Part shown: positions 1 through 8,800 of the stretch, one piece after another
How the letters are laid out: each line of letters starts with the position of its first letter
How positions within the stretch are numbered: position 1 is the first letter of the stretch
Notes under the pieces: model-generated
The model's database searches: none
Seen by the model: the letters and a program-made list of their open reading frames with translations, nothing else
What the model was told of the DNA's origin: nothing
Made by a program: the position numbers and the translations under genes
NCBI GenBank assembly: GCA_947177105.1
Contig: CAMWTF010000052.1
Coordinates: forward strand, 1 to 10,515
Source of the DNA: an uncultured Lachnospiraceae bacterium
Lineage (GTDB): Bacteria; Bacillota; Clostridia; Lachnospirales; Lachnospiraceae
Direction: 5' to 3'
DNA length: 10,515 bases

Positions 1-73
1 TTTTTTTCAAGCAGAAGACGGCATACGACATCATGCCGAGTCTCGTGGGCTCGGAGAGGTGTATAAGATACAG
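1..73. other. Illumina P7/Nextera adapter (sequencing artefact)
   Basis: Positions 8-31 match the P7 oligo except at 29 (C for G). Positions 32-39 match the N706 i7 index as carried in the adapter, except at 38 (G for T). Positions 40-73 match the Nextera read-2 adapter and transposon mosaic end except at 58 (G for T) and 69 (T for G). The leading T run (1-7) agrees with the oligo-dT spacer that precedes P7 on the flow cell. Four mismatches in 66 bases fit low-quality read ends that were assembled untrimmed. Nothing before base 74 should be translated or annotated as genome; any reading frame starting in this stretch is false. Confidence 0.97.
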
Positions 74-2291
74 CCCATCCATTGTCCTCGTAAGTGTGGA
101 TACTGCGGGCATTGCTGGCCAGATGGGGATAGTCAGCCGCAAACTCCTCCATCCAAGCCACCTGCATGGCCACAATCCGCTCAATAATCTCCTTTTTCTC
201 TGGTGTGATCTCCGGGAAACGCTCCTTCATCTCCTCATATTGTCCGGGGGCGGTACTCTCCATCATCCTGCCATATTTTTCTTCGATCAGATTGTGTCCC
301 CGTTCCAGTTCCCGGTCAAAATCGTAGAGATACTGTAACAGCATTGTGTGGTCCCAGGTCAGATACTGGCTCTTGCGCATGATGGAAAAAGTGAACCAAT
401 CATCCTGGCAGCTGGCCCTGCCTCCCTCGTTCTTCACCACGTCAAATGCCTCAAACTCCCTGCGGGCTATGGCCTCCGCCAGCTCCTCCACGGTCTTGTC
501 CGCAATGCCGGACTTATATAGAAGCTCCGCCACATGCTCCTCCAAAAAGCTCTCAATATCGCTGATATAACCTGCGCGGTACAACCCATGGGCCAGAAGG
601 CCGCCCACCTGTTCCATGCTCCGGCAGGCATCCTCCCCGGGACTCTCCAACGCTGCCAAAAGCAGCCGCAGTAAATCCTCATATCTGCCGTCGCCGCCCA
701 ATCCGCGGACGCCCTCCGCCAGCCACTTGTCATGGGGCGGAAAACTCCTTTCCATATAATAGACCAGCTTCAGGGCTTCCTCCGCCGCCCTGCCCAGCAG
801 AATGCGGCTGCTCAATCTGTCCCCCCGCTGTAACATACGGCTGCAGTTGTACTGTCCATATTGACAAAATCGGGCCGCCGCCTCCGCGATCCGCAGATAC
901 CGCAGACGCTCTGGGTAATGCTCCGTGAGCAGAATACGTATCTGGGTAAAAATGCCTTCGTCGTCTCGAAACACGCTGCCGTTTACCGCCGCAGCCAAGG
1001 CACTTTCCTCCATCTGCCGGAAGGGAACCAGCCCTGGATTCTCCGTCTCCATGGCCTTGTATATTCCCTCCATATGCTCCATGCCCAGCAGCCTGCCATA
1101 AAAGCTTCTTATGGTCTGCACACCCCGGCGGCCCGCGCCCTGGCGGGAAACCTGATAGGTATAGCCCAGAAAGGTCTGGGGCAGTTCCTCGTAAGCCGCC
1201 TGTAACTGCTCCCCGATCTCCTCGTAGACCTGATCCGATACCCACATCAAAAAGCTGGGCCCCCAGTCATGGTCCCGGGAAGCCTCATCGTCATAGCCAA
1301 AGCAATCTGATCCCTCGCCCGCCAGGCCCACGGCGATCCGGCTCTCATACTTTGGGAATTTCTCATGGATCATGGCCCGGCCATAGGTCTCATAGTAGGC
1401 CCGGCACAGCTCCATGCCTGTGACCTGCTGCCCTGGCTGCGCCTGGCCAGCCATAGCCGTGCCAGCATTCCCATTTTGCTTTGCGGCAAGGGGTTCCTCC
1501 TGCTCCTCCTTGGCCCGGCGACACGCCTTTGCGTTCTCCTTAAGCCGGTAATAAGCCTCCGTCCTGCCCAGACTCTCCTCTATGCCCTGCATGGCCTTGA
1601 CAAAATAAGCCTCTGCCCTGTCATACCCTCCCTCTTGAAACAGATAAGCAGCCAGGGACGCCAGCGCCGCACAGTAGTGGGCATCCTTGACGCCATGAGC
1701 TTCAAACATGGCTATGGCCCTCTGGAAACAGTCCGCCGCCTGCTCCTTTCTGCCCAGCTGCAGGTATGTGGCAGCCAGGTTGGCATAGCTGCTGGCCTGC
1801 TCGTAATAGCGCTCCGGGTGCCGCAAAGCAATCTCCAGCGCCTGCTCCAGATATGCCCCGGCCGCCTCAAACTCTCCCATCTCCTGATACAGCAGAGCCT
1901 TGTTGTTATACAGACTGGCCACCAGCATATCCCCCGGCTCCAGAACCTGGCTGTAGATCTGCTCCACCGCCCGGTAGCAGGTCATGGCATCCTCCAGCCG
2001 CCCGCCGGCCCGGTAAGCGCTGGCGATATTCAGCACCGAGGTGGCAAAGGGCAGCGTCCCGGAAAGCCCCATCTCCTGAAGAAGATTTAACACTGCTTCC
2101 CCGTAATAATAGGACTTCTCCGCCTGTCCGGTCTCCCGGCAAAAACCAATCAACTCATTCAGCAGTGTCACCGCACCGCCCCGATCTCCGCTCTTCAGCG
2201 CCCGCTCCAGGCTCTCCACCATCAGCGCCTGAGCCTGGACTCCTTTATTTTCCTCCAAAAGTCTGTCAATCTGCTGTAAGATATCCTCCAT
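74..2291 (-). CDS. TPR / DUF4037 nucleotidyltransferase-like / DUF4125 protein, 3' end missing
   Basis: The function is unknown. The frame opens with ATG at 2291, behind GGAGAAAGGGG (2301-2311, 9-base spacer), and an in-frame stop at 2322-2324 excludes longer versions. It stays open to the adapter junction, giving at least 739 residues. Residues about 1-250 hold tetratricopeptide repeats, for example near 130-157, 165-198 and 204-232, each with the pattern of small residues and G-x(n)-A expected of TPRs. Residues about 320-540 match DUF4037. They contain G327-S328, then 11 residues, then D340-H341-D342-W343, the metal-binding pattern of polymerase-beta-type nucleotidyltransferases. Residues about 600-739 match DUF4125, with the segment KNEGGRASCQDDW at 620-632. 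TPRs usually bind partner proteins, so a partner-guided nucleotidyl transfer activity is an inference only. No signal peptide or membrane segment is visible, so it is probably cytoplasmic. The missing C-terminus is due to the contig edge, not to a mutation. Confidence 0.85.
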
Positions 2292-2340
2292 GTCTGTCAG
2301 CCCCTTTCTCCAAAATAGGTATCACTGCCCGGTTCATCAT
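2266..2340 (-). CDS. Possible 24-residue leader ORF overlapping the TPR gene start
   Basis: A short frame starts with two consecutive ATGs (2340 and 2337) directly behind a perfect AGGAGG (2342-2347). It reads MMNRAVIPILEKGADRHGGY then LTAD and stops at 2266-2268, 26 bases inside the TPR gene in another frame. The spacing is too short for the first ATG (1 base) and short for the second (4 bases). If translated, it could couple initiation of the TPR gene, because its ribosomes would stop just past that gene's start codon. I do not recognise the peptide. The AGGAGG could be fortuitous. Confidence 0.25.
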   Translation of the reverse strand: MMNRAVIPILEKGADRHGGYLTAD

Positions 2341-2386
2341 TCCTCCTGACTTCCATATGCTTATTTATCATCTCACAATCTCCAAA

Positions 2387-2414
2387 AAAATACAAGAGCG
2401 CATAGTGGTTACAA
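2387..2414 (-). promoter_or_regulatory. Weak sigma-A-like promoter candidate for the TPR gene
   Basis: On the minus strand TTGTAA (2409-2414) and TATTTT (2387-2392) are separated by 16 bases, with four of six consensus bases in each box. It lies about 96 bases upstream of the TPR start codon. This is the best pair I found by eye in the region, but AT-rich sequence yields such matches by chance. Confidence 0.25.
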
Positions 2415-2439
2415 GTCATCACAGGTAAACTAAACGCAG

Positions 2440-2469
2440 GTATAAGTTCTCTTCCTGTTCGCCATACTA
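2440..2469 (+). promoter_or_regulatory. Sigma-G (forespore) promoter of the spoVAF-like gene
   Basis: The -35 element GTATA (2440-2444) and the -10 element CATACTA (2463-2469) are 18 bases apart. They match the Bacillus sigma-G consensus, GHATR and CATnHTA with a 17-18-base spacer, at every specified position. Transcription would start near 2476, giving a leader of about 48 bases before the ATG at 2524. A forespore promoter is what is expected for a SpoVAF/GerA-family gene, so sequence and gene identity support each other. Sigma-F recognises related sequences and may also read it. Confidence 0.75.
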
Positions 2470-2510
2470 AGAGAGAATTGCATCACGATGGTTGATGAGA
2501 CACTATTAAA

Positions 2511-2515
2511 AGGAG
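2511..2515 (+). promoter_or_regulatory. Shine-Dalgarno site that sets the spoVAF start
   Basis: AGGAG, preceded by AAAA, lies 8 bases before the ATG at 2524. The in-frame ATG at 2488 has no comparable site and would begin only about 12 bases after the predicted transcription start, so 2524 is preferred. Confidence 0.8.
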
Positions 2516-2523
2516 ACCGTGCC

Positions 2524-3990
2524 ATGAAGCTCACCACATCCCTGGAGGAAAATATGACCGCCGCCAAGACCCTGCTGCCCATCGGCGCCAGCTTTGACAT
2601 TATCACAAGACAGCTGCTGCTGGGCAAGACCCGGGCCTGCCTGCTGGGCATCAACGGCATGTGCAAGACCGAGGTATTGCAGCGCATTTTCTCCGATCTG
2701 CAAAACCCCCAGTATATGCAGGATGATATTGTGGAGCAGCTGCAGCAATATATGTCGGCCCGAATCGGCTATGCCCAGGTACAGCTGGAATCAGACTGGG
2801 ACAAGCTGGTGCGTCAGCTGCTCAGCGGCCCGGCGGTGGTGTTGGTGGACGGCTTTGATCAGGCTCTGATCCTGGACGTGCGAAGCTATCCCGCCCGAGG
2901 AATCTCCGAGCCGGACGCGGAGCCGGTGCTGCGGGGAGCCAGGGACGGCTTTGTGGAGACCATGCTGTTTAACGCCAACCTGATCCGCCGCCGGATTCGT
3001 TCTCCCCGGCTGACTTTCCGGCTGTGCTGCGTGGGCACGGACAGCCGCACGGACGTGGCTCTGGCCTATGTGGACGATCTGGCGGACCCTGAACTGGTAG
3101 AACGTACTGCCGAAAGCCTGGCCCGGCTCCAGATCTCCAGTCTGACCATGGGAGCCAAAAGCCTGGAGGAACTGCTGGTAAAGAAGCGCTGGTACAATCC
3201 CCTGCCCAGTATGCATCTGACAGAGCGGCCGGATGTGGCCTGCAGCTACCTGATGGAGGGCCATGTGCTGATCATCGTGGACAATTCCCCCACGGCGCTG
3301 ATCCTGCCCAGCACTATCTTTCAGTTTACCCAGAGTCCCGACGACTACTACAGCAGTCCCCTGGTGGGCAGCTATTTCCGGCTGGCCCGGTTCGCCTGCA
3401 TTCTGGTGAGCCTGGTGCTGATGCCCCTGTTCCTGCTGCTGACATCCTATTATCCCCACATATCCGCCCGGTATCATTTACTTGACAGCGCGGACGCCGG
3501 GCCCGTCACCGTCTTTTTCTATGTGCTGGCAGTGGAGTTTATACTGGATCTGTTCAAATATTCTGCCGCCCACAGCGCCAGCCGCTTCTCCGGTTCCCTG
3601 TCCATCGTGGGGGGACTGATCATCGGGGATATCGCCGTAGAACTGAACTGGGCCTCCGTGGAAGTGCTGTTCTATGCCGCGGTGACGCTGCTGGCCACCC
3701 TGTCCCTGAGCAGCACCGAGTTCGCCGACGGACTGCGGCTCTACCGGCTGTTTCTGATCCTGGTCACTGGTCTGGCAGGGTTATGGGGATTCCTTTCCGG
3801 AATGACGCTGGTAGTACTGTCCATTGTCACCACCCCTACTTACGGAGACTACAGCTACCTCTGGCCCCTGTATCCCTTCAACTGGCAGGCCCTGAAAACC
3901 CTGCTGCTGCGCTATCCCACCTTCCGGGCCCAGCCCAGCCGGGTGTGGAGACGAGGCAAATCCCCGCAGCCCCCGCAGGATGCCTCCTGA
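2524..3990 (+). CDS. spoVAF: Spore germination protein, SpoVAF type (GerA family)
   Basis: This 488-residue protein belongs to the GerA A-subunit family (PF03323), inner-membrane proteins of the dormant spore. In Bacillus, SpoVAF works with a partner (FigP) as an ion channel that speeds germination. Residues 1-285 are the soluble N-terminal region. It carries the family blocks RGISEPDAEPVLRGARDGF (125-143), a stretch of three arginines at 155-157, TDSRTDVALAYVDDLADPE (172-190) and ERPDVACSYLMEGHVLIIVD (234-253). VDNSP (252-256) and GDIAVE (368-373) favour SpoVAF over a nutrient-receptor GerAA, which usually has VDGTP. Residues about 286-440 hold five or so hydrophobic membrane segments, and the last 40 are basic and Pro-rich. 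The length is close to Bacillus SpoVAF (about 490). No spoVA genes and no gerAB or gerAC flank it here, so it is a lone gene. The exact subfamily needs a phylogeny; family membership is secure. Confidence 0.87.
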   Translation: MKLTTSLEENMTAAKTLLPIGASFDIITRQLLLGKTRACLLGINGMCKTEVLQRIFSDLQNPQYMQDDIVEQLQQYMSARIGYAQVQLESDWDKLVRQLLSGPAVVLVDGFDQALILDVRSYPARGISEPDAEPVLRGARDGFVETMLFNANLIRRRIRSPRLTFRLCCVGTDSRTDVALAYVDDLADPELVERTAESLARLQISSLTMGAKSLEELLVKKRWYNPLPSMHLTERPDVACSYLMEGHVLIIVDNSPTALILPSTIFQFTQSPDDYYSSPLVGSYFRLARFACILVSLVLMPLFLLLTSYYPHISARYHLLDSADAGPVTVFFYVLAVEFILDLFKYSAAHSASRFSGSLSIVGGLIIGDIAVELNWASVEVLFYAAVTLLATLSLSSTEFADGLRLYRLFLILVTGLAGLWGFLSGMTLVVLSIVTTPTYGDYSYLWPLYPFNWQALKTLLLRYPTFRAQPSRVWRRGKSPQPPQDAS

Positions 3991-4190
3991 TCGCAGTGGC
4001 ACCAACTATTTTGAGAAGGTTCGGCTGCCCAGGCTAGTATAGCAGTTCCTGTGCAGAAGCCTCGGATATTTTTACGAGAGTGCAGTTTCAAAAACATAGG
4101 CACAGCAAGCTGCGTTGAAGCTTTATAATGTGTGCTATCGGGAAATAGACCAGAATATTTGCTCAGAGGTTTTCGATACGCTATACCAGG

Positions 4191-4219
4191 GCATACACAA
4201 GAATATATGTCCATATACT
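4191..4219 (+). promoter_or_regulatory. Sigma-E-like promoter candidate upstream of the symporter
   Basis: GCATACA (4191-4197) and CATATACT (4212-4219) are 14 bases apart. Against the Bacillus sigma-E pattern (KMATATT, about 14 bases, CATACAMT) they match 5 of 7 and 7 of 8 positions. Transcription would begin near 4226, about 73 bases before the GTG. A sigma-A alternative, TTGCTC and TATACC spaced by 17 bases just upstream, is weaker. The region is AT-rich, so chance is a serious alternative. Confidence 0.3.
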
Positions 4220-4285
4220 GTAGAAAGTGTAATATAACGGGCGGGATTCCAAGCGCTTAATTTTACGCTGGCTTATACGCCGTCC

Positions 4286-4291
4286 GGAAGG
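4286..4291 (+). promoter_or_regulatory. Shine-Dalgarno site supporting the symporter GTG start
   Basis: GGAAGG ends 7 bases before the GTG at 4299. No ATG with a comparable site lies near the expected N-terminus, so this site decides the start. Confidence 0.7.
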
Positions 4292-4298
4292 ATTTTCT

Positions 4299-5672
4299 GT
4301 GAGTTTATTATCAGCCATCAACAAGTTTCTATGGAATGGGCCTCTGCTGCTCTTGCTTCTGGGCATACATCTGTACTTTACCATTCATCTGCATGCGCCC
4401 CAGCGGCATATAGGAAAGGCTATCCGTATGTCCCTGCGCCCGGAGCCTGTAGATTCGCCTGCAAATGATTCTGCTGGCGCGTCCCGCCCTCAGGCAAAAA
4501 AATCCCCGCGCCACCGGGTCTCCCCCTTCGGCGCGCTGGCCACCACATTGGCAGCCACCCTGGGCACGGGCAATATCATCGGCGTCTCCACGGCCATAGC
4601 CCTGGGCGGTCCCGGCGCCGTGCTGTGGTGCTGGCTAACCGGAGTGCTGGGCATGGCAACGGCCTATGCGGAATGCTATCTGGGCGTCCTCTACAGACAG
4701 CATGACTTGGAGGGACACCATATCGGCGGACCTATGTATGTCATCCGCCAGGGCCTTCACTGCAAACCCCTGGCAGCCTTCTATGCCCTCTGCACCGTGA
4801 CAGCGGCCTTCGGCGTGGGATGCACCACCCAGGCCAACTCCCTGACCCAGACCACCTCCCTGACCTGGGGACTGTCTCCTCATCTGGTGGGCATGGCGGC
4901 CGCCGTCGTCACCGGACTGGTGCTCATCGGCGGTATCAGCAGCATCAGCCGAGTCTGTATGCGGCTGGTGCCTGTGCTGGGTCTGCTGTACATAGCTGGA
5001 TGCCTGGCCCTGCTGTGGCGTTTCCGCGGCGCTCTGGGGGCGACCTGTCTGTACATTCTGGAGAGCGCCTTTTCCCCTAAGGCGGCACTGGGCGGTGTGG
5101 CGGGCGGGGGGCTGCTGTTAGCGGCACGCTATGGCATTGCCAGGGGACTGTACACCAACGAGGCGGGAATAGGCACCTCCGCCATCGGCGCAGCCTCCTC
5201 CGACGCGGTTTCTCCGTCCTATCAGGCTTATGTATCCATGACGGCCGTGTTCTGGGATACGGTAGTCATGTGCCTGCTGACCGGATTGGTCATCGTAGCC
5301 AATATGCTGCTGCATCCCGAATCCCTGTCCGGCGTAAACGAGACGGGACTGGCGGCCGCGGCTTTCCGCTCTCTGCCCCTCCTGTCCGCCTGGGGACTGC
5401 CTCTGGACGGAGAAGTATTCCTGTCCCTGTCCCTGGCGGCCTTTGCCCTGACCACTCTGATCGGCTGGTCCTATATGGGCGAGAAGGCGGCAGAATACCT
5501 GTGGGGCCCTGCCGCAATTCCGCACTACAAGCTGGTGTACATCGTCATGGTCTATGTGGGGGCCGTGATCCCCATGCAGCTGGTGTGGGAATGTACTGAC
5601 CTGGTCAACGCCGTAATGGTGTTTCCCAACGTGATTGCTCTGGTGCTCCTCCGAAAAAAAATCCGCCCATAG
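4299..5672 (+). CDS. Alanine/glycine:cation symporter (AGCS family)
   Basis: This 457-residue inner-membrane protein probably imports alanine, glycine or a related small amino acid with Na+ or H+. The N-terminus (about 1-43), with an amphipathic start and one hydrophobic helix, resembles the family. The first family block, GTGNIIGVSTAIALGGPGAV, covers residues 89-108. GLYTNEAGIGTSAIGAAS (283-300) is a variant of the AGCS signature GLFSNEAGxGSA, and GWSYMGEKAAEYLWG (389-403) is the conserved C-terminal block. About ten hydrophobic segments follow one another, as expected. Residues 44-76, before the first block, form a hydrophilic Ser/Pro/Lys-rich loop that seems longer than usual. The GTG start is supported by GGAAGG 7 bases upstream. 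The gene stands alone and runs into the hairpin at 5722-5758. The substrate cannot be fixed from sequence; some family members carry glutamine or D-amino acids. Confidence 0.93.
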   Translation: MSLLSAINKFLWNGPLLLLLLGIHLYFTIHLHAPQRHIGKAIRMSLRPEPVDSPANDSAGASRPQAKKSPRHRVSPFGALATTLAATLGTGNIIGVSTAIALGGPGAVLWCWLTGVLGMATAYAECYLGVLYRQHDLEGHHIGGPMYVIRQGLHCKPLAAFYALCTVTAAFGVGCTTQANSLTQTTSLTWGLSPHLVGMAAAVVTGLVLIGGISSISRVCMRLVPVLGLLYIAGCLALLWRFRGALGATCLYILESAFSPKAALGGVAGGGLLLAARYGIARGLYTNEAGIGTSAIGAASSDAVSPSYQAYVSMTAVFWDTVVMCLLTGLVIVANMLLHPESLSGVNETGLAAAAFRSLPLLSAWGLPLDGEVFLSLSLAAFALTTLIGWSYMGEKAAEYLWGPAAIPHYKLVYIVMVYVGAVIPMQLVWECTDLVNAVMVFPNVIALVLLRKKIRP

Positions 5673-5705
5673 ATAGCTGCCTCTGACGCAGACACTTTTT
5701 GCTTT

Positions 5706-5718
5706 TCTGCCAAGCAGA
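5706..5718. repeat. Small hairpin after the symporter gene
   Basis: TCTGC and GCAGA form a 5-bp stem with a CAA loop just before the larger terminator hairpin. It could stabilise the 3' end of the transcript. It is too small to be called a terminator by itself. Confidence 0.35.
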
Positions 5719-5721
5719 GAT

Positions 5722-5758
5722 GGGGCTGTGAAAAAAGACTTATCTTTTTCACAGCCCC
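5722..5758. terminator. Terminator hairpin between convergent symporter and xylanase genes
   Basis: GGGGCTGTGAAAAA (5722-5735) pairs perfectly with TTTTTCACAGCCCC (5745-5758), a 14-bp stem around a 9-base loop. It lies about 50 bases after the symporter stop and 43 bases after the xylanase stop, so it can serve both strands. The T tracts outside the stem are short (TTTT at 5766-5769 on the plus side), but the GC half and A/T half of the stem give the usual terminator shape in either direction. Confidence 0.8.
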
Positions 5759-5800
5759 CACTCCTGTTTTGCTATATCAATGATTGTTTGTCAAGATACT

Positions 5801-8800
5801 TTAGTCTTCCAGAACCGCCGTACCAAACACACCGGGAGATGACCAACCCTGTCCTGACTCATCGTACCAGCTCAAAGTGCCGATCCTTTTCCCGTCTGCC
5901 GCGTCATTGATCTGAAGCTCAATGCCGATCTCCATGTCTTCAACCGGCTTAATGTCCGTCCACTTAATGGCTGCCTCGATAATATAGCCGTCCCCGGTTG
6001 TCTTTGCCACGGACTGAATGTTTTCAGCCGTACATTTTTTTCCGTTATAACTCTGTTCCGCCATATAGTTAATACGGTACTGCTTGTCATCCTCCTCGTA
6101 TGCGGCGGATTTGTGATTATTCTCATCAATAAATATTTCCAGAGAGTCCTGCTCGTGAGCCTGGCTTGCAGACTGATCTAACGCAGCATCCCAAACCTGC
6201 GCATATACATACAGGCACTCCTGATCCCACATAAGGCTTACCTGCGCATCGGCTTCGGCTCCTTCGCGGATGGTCAGCGCAACAGTCACAGCCTCATCCC
6301 AGTTTTTCTCCCTTACACCGTCTACCGCTGCTGTTCCCATGGGGATATGTGTATAAGGTTTCAGGGTCGCAGCCGCATAATATTCGCTGCTGGTGGCCTG
6401 GGAAAGAGTTGTGTCATTGTAAGCTGCCTTCTGGCTGCCGTTGGTTACTACAATATCAAACCCCACCGTCACTGCCGCCTTCAGCATGGAACGATCAAGC
6501 TCTTTACTCACAACGGCAATATAGCCGTCCTCCGTCTCCGCTGCGTCGGCGCGGGCGCACTCTGCGGACAAAATGGTTCCGTCCGCGTCTGTGAGATACA
6601 GAGTCACTTTATCCTCCGGATCCTTCACGGGATCCGTCACCTTTACCTGAACGGAAATTCCATTGTCGTTCCATACCGGTGTAAAACGGACCTCTGTGCC
6701 GCTATTTGTATAAGTCTGCTCAATGCCGGAGGCAAAAGACTCCTTGTAACTCTGAACTACCGCCAGCTTGCGGATGGCCGGTTTCAGAGACTCCACATTG
6801 ACAAAAGCCCAATAGGAGGGTTTTACCTGATAATCGTCGTCGAAGAGAAGCGGGCACTGTTTCCTGCTGCCATCCGTTCCTCCGCCCACCGAACTGGACG
6901 TCTGCAGCCAGGAATTTTTGTCGATCACACCCCATATGGTAATACTGCCGACCCGATACCCCTCCTCTTTCATGCGCCGGATAGCCGTGTAAATATCCTG
7001 GTAGCGCTTGGCCTGTCTCTCATACTCCGCTGCCAAGGTGTCTTTGGTTCCGTCGTAAGAACTGCTTGCGGCCATATCCAGTTCAGTGACCTGTACCTGT
7101 CCCACCACTTCGCAGTAAGCCCTGGCCGCCGCCTCAAACTCCTCTACGGTAGGAGAGCCGCCTGTCTGGTAATGCCCCTGCATTCCCATTCCGTCGATTC
7201 TGGCTCCTTCCTTGGCCTTGACATCCTTCAACAGCGCTACGATGCCGTTGCGTTTATTCACAAACCATTCGTTATAATCATTGTAGTACAATTCCACGCT
7301 CGCCGGCATGTACTTGTTGGCATAGGTAAACGCATTTAAAATATACTCGTTGCTCTGGTACACTGCCCACCAACTGGAATTTTCCTTATCATTCCGATAA
7401 GTGCCCGTACCGTCACTGACCGCCTCGTTGACCACGTCCCAGCCATAGAACATGTCCTTATATTTGCTGTCGGGACCGGTAAAGTGCTCCGCCATGGTCT
7501 TAATATACCACTCCAGCCGCAAATTCATTGTATCCTTGTCCACATATGGCTGATCGGCGTCATAGTCCACATGGAAAAACCATTCCGGCGTCTGAGAGTG
7601 CCATACCAGCACATGCCCGCGGACCATGATGGCCTCTTGCGGATGCTCCTGGTTCCATTCATAGAGGGCGTCCAGGGTCTTCTCCGCACGGCTGTAATTC
7701 AGTTTGGGAACCTGAATCTTTTGTCCGTTTATGGATACTGTGTCTGTGCCTGGACAAGTGCTGGCATACCCAAACATTGCATCCGGTTTCAGTTCATTGC
7801 CTATGGTCACAGCATTAAAATGCTTCGTGACGAGCTGCATGAGCAAATCGTCTGACAGTTCGGAGTTCACAATGGAAACGCCCATCAGGAAGTCGTCTCC
7901 CATCTCCCTGGCGACAGCTTCTTTCAGATCGGGAACATCCTGCTGTATTTCTTTTTTGGGCTGGACTATTTCACGGAGCTCCACGCCGGTGGCATAGTAT
8001 GTACCCTTTACGCCGGGGCCGCTGCCATACTCTGTCCCCTGTTCCAGGATACGCATCACTACCTTGTCCAGTGTACCTGTCCAGGAAGGAGTAAAGGTTC
8101 CGCTGAATTTTGTCCAAACGCCGGGTTCCAGAACCAGCTTTGTGTCCCCGGTCACATTGCAGGAATAATTAGGCGTACCGTCCGAAACGATAAACGGCGC
8201 CATCTCCACGGTACGCTGCTGGGCAGGGGCATCCCCGTAGTCATTTTCATCCAGCATAACGTAAAACGTAAATTCATATTCCGCATTTTTGGTAACCACA
8301 TCTGTGATATCCTGCGCAAAACAATTATAGTTTGAACCTCGGTTTGTAATCTTACCGTAAGTTTTGATCTCGTCGACGACCGCATTCTGAGCCACCTGGG
8401 CAGTGATATCAGCACTTCCCTTTTCCGCGCCCCACACATCCAGCTTATCGGGATCGGCAAAGTTTGGATTCTGAATCAGATTGTCTCCCAGCGGAATCTC
8501 CTCCGTGACGCCGTTCATCGTAAATTCAACGCTGACCATCCGCACCGTATGGGCCGCGTCATAAGCATCGCTGTTTTCCTGATTCTCATCAGAACACATA
8601 ACGCCTATGCAGGATGCCTTTCCTCCAAAATCAGGAACAAAGGAGTATTCACTCTTTCCGGAATTATTATAATACTCCTTCAGAGCGTTTTTGGCGCCAT
8701 CGTATATCTTAAAGGCCAACGTGGCATTCTGATCCGCCGTCTTTATTGTGATGTTCTCACAATTATCCATATTCAGCGTCTCGGGCAGATCCAGACAATA

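Larger units (their letters stand above)
3991..4298. other. Intergenic stretch without a recognisable gene
   Basis: These 308 bases are visibly richer in A+T than the genes on either side. I translated the plus-strand frame that continues from the end of spoVAF and found several stops and no peptide I recognise. There is no clear T-tailed hairpin after spoVAF, so read-through into the symporter cannot be excluded. The stretch holds an imperfect inverted repeat around 4101-4138 (AAGCT and AGCTT arms inside GCACA and TGTGC), a short AAGCGCTT palindrome (4251-4258) and the sigma-E-like boxes listed separately. I see no tRNA or riboswitch. Confidence 0.6.

Noticed and set aside
33..338. A plus-strand reading frame of about 100 codons at the left edge
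   Set aside because: It begins inside the adapter and runs antisense to the DUF4125 coding region, so it is not a gene.
4101..4138. Imperfect inverted repeat after spoVAF as a terminator or small RNA
   Set aside because: The stem is broken by unpaired bases and no T tract follows it.
3912..4214. Minus-strand frame of 100 codons across the end of spoVAF
   Set aside because: It lies mostly in the shadow of spoVAF and the intergenic gap, with no ribosome site and no recognisable peptide.
4248..4261. AAGCGCTT palindrome as a catabolite-responsive (cre) site
   Set aside because: Only the central part matches the cre consensus; the outer TG and CA positions fail, so I do not call it.
6347..7339. 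Long plus-strand frame (330 codons) opposite the GH10 coding region
   Set aside because: It is antisense to a strongly supported domain with intact catalytic motifs, and its translation resembles no protein I know.
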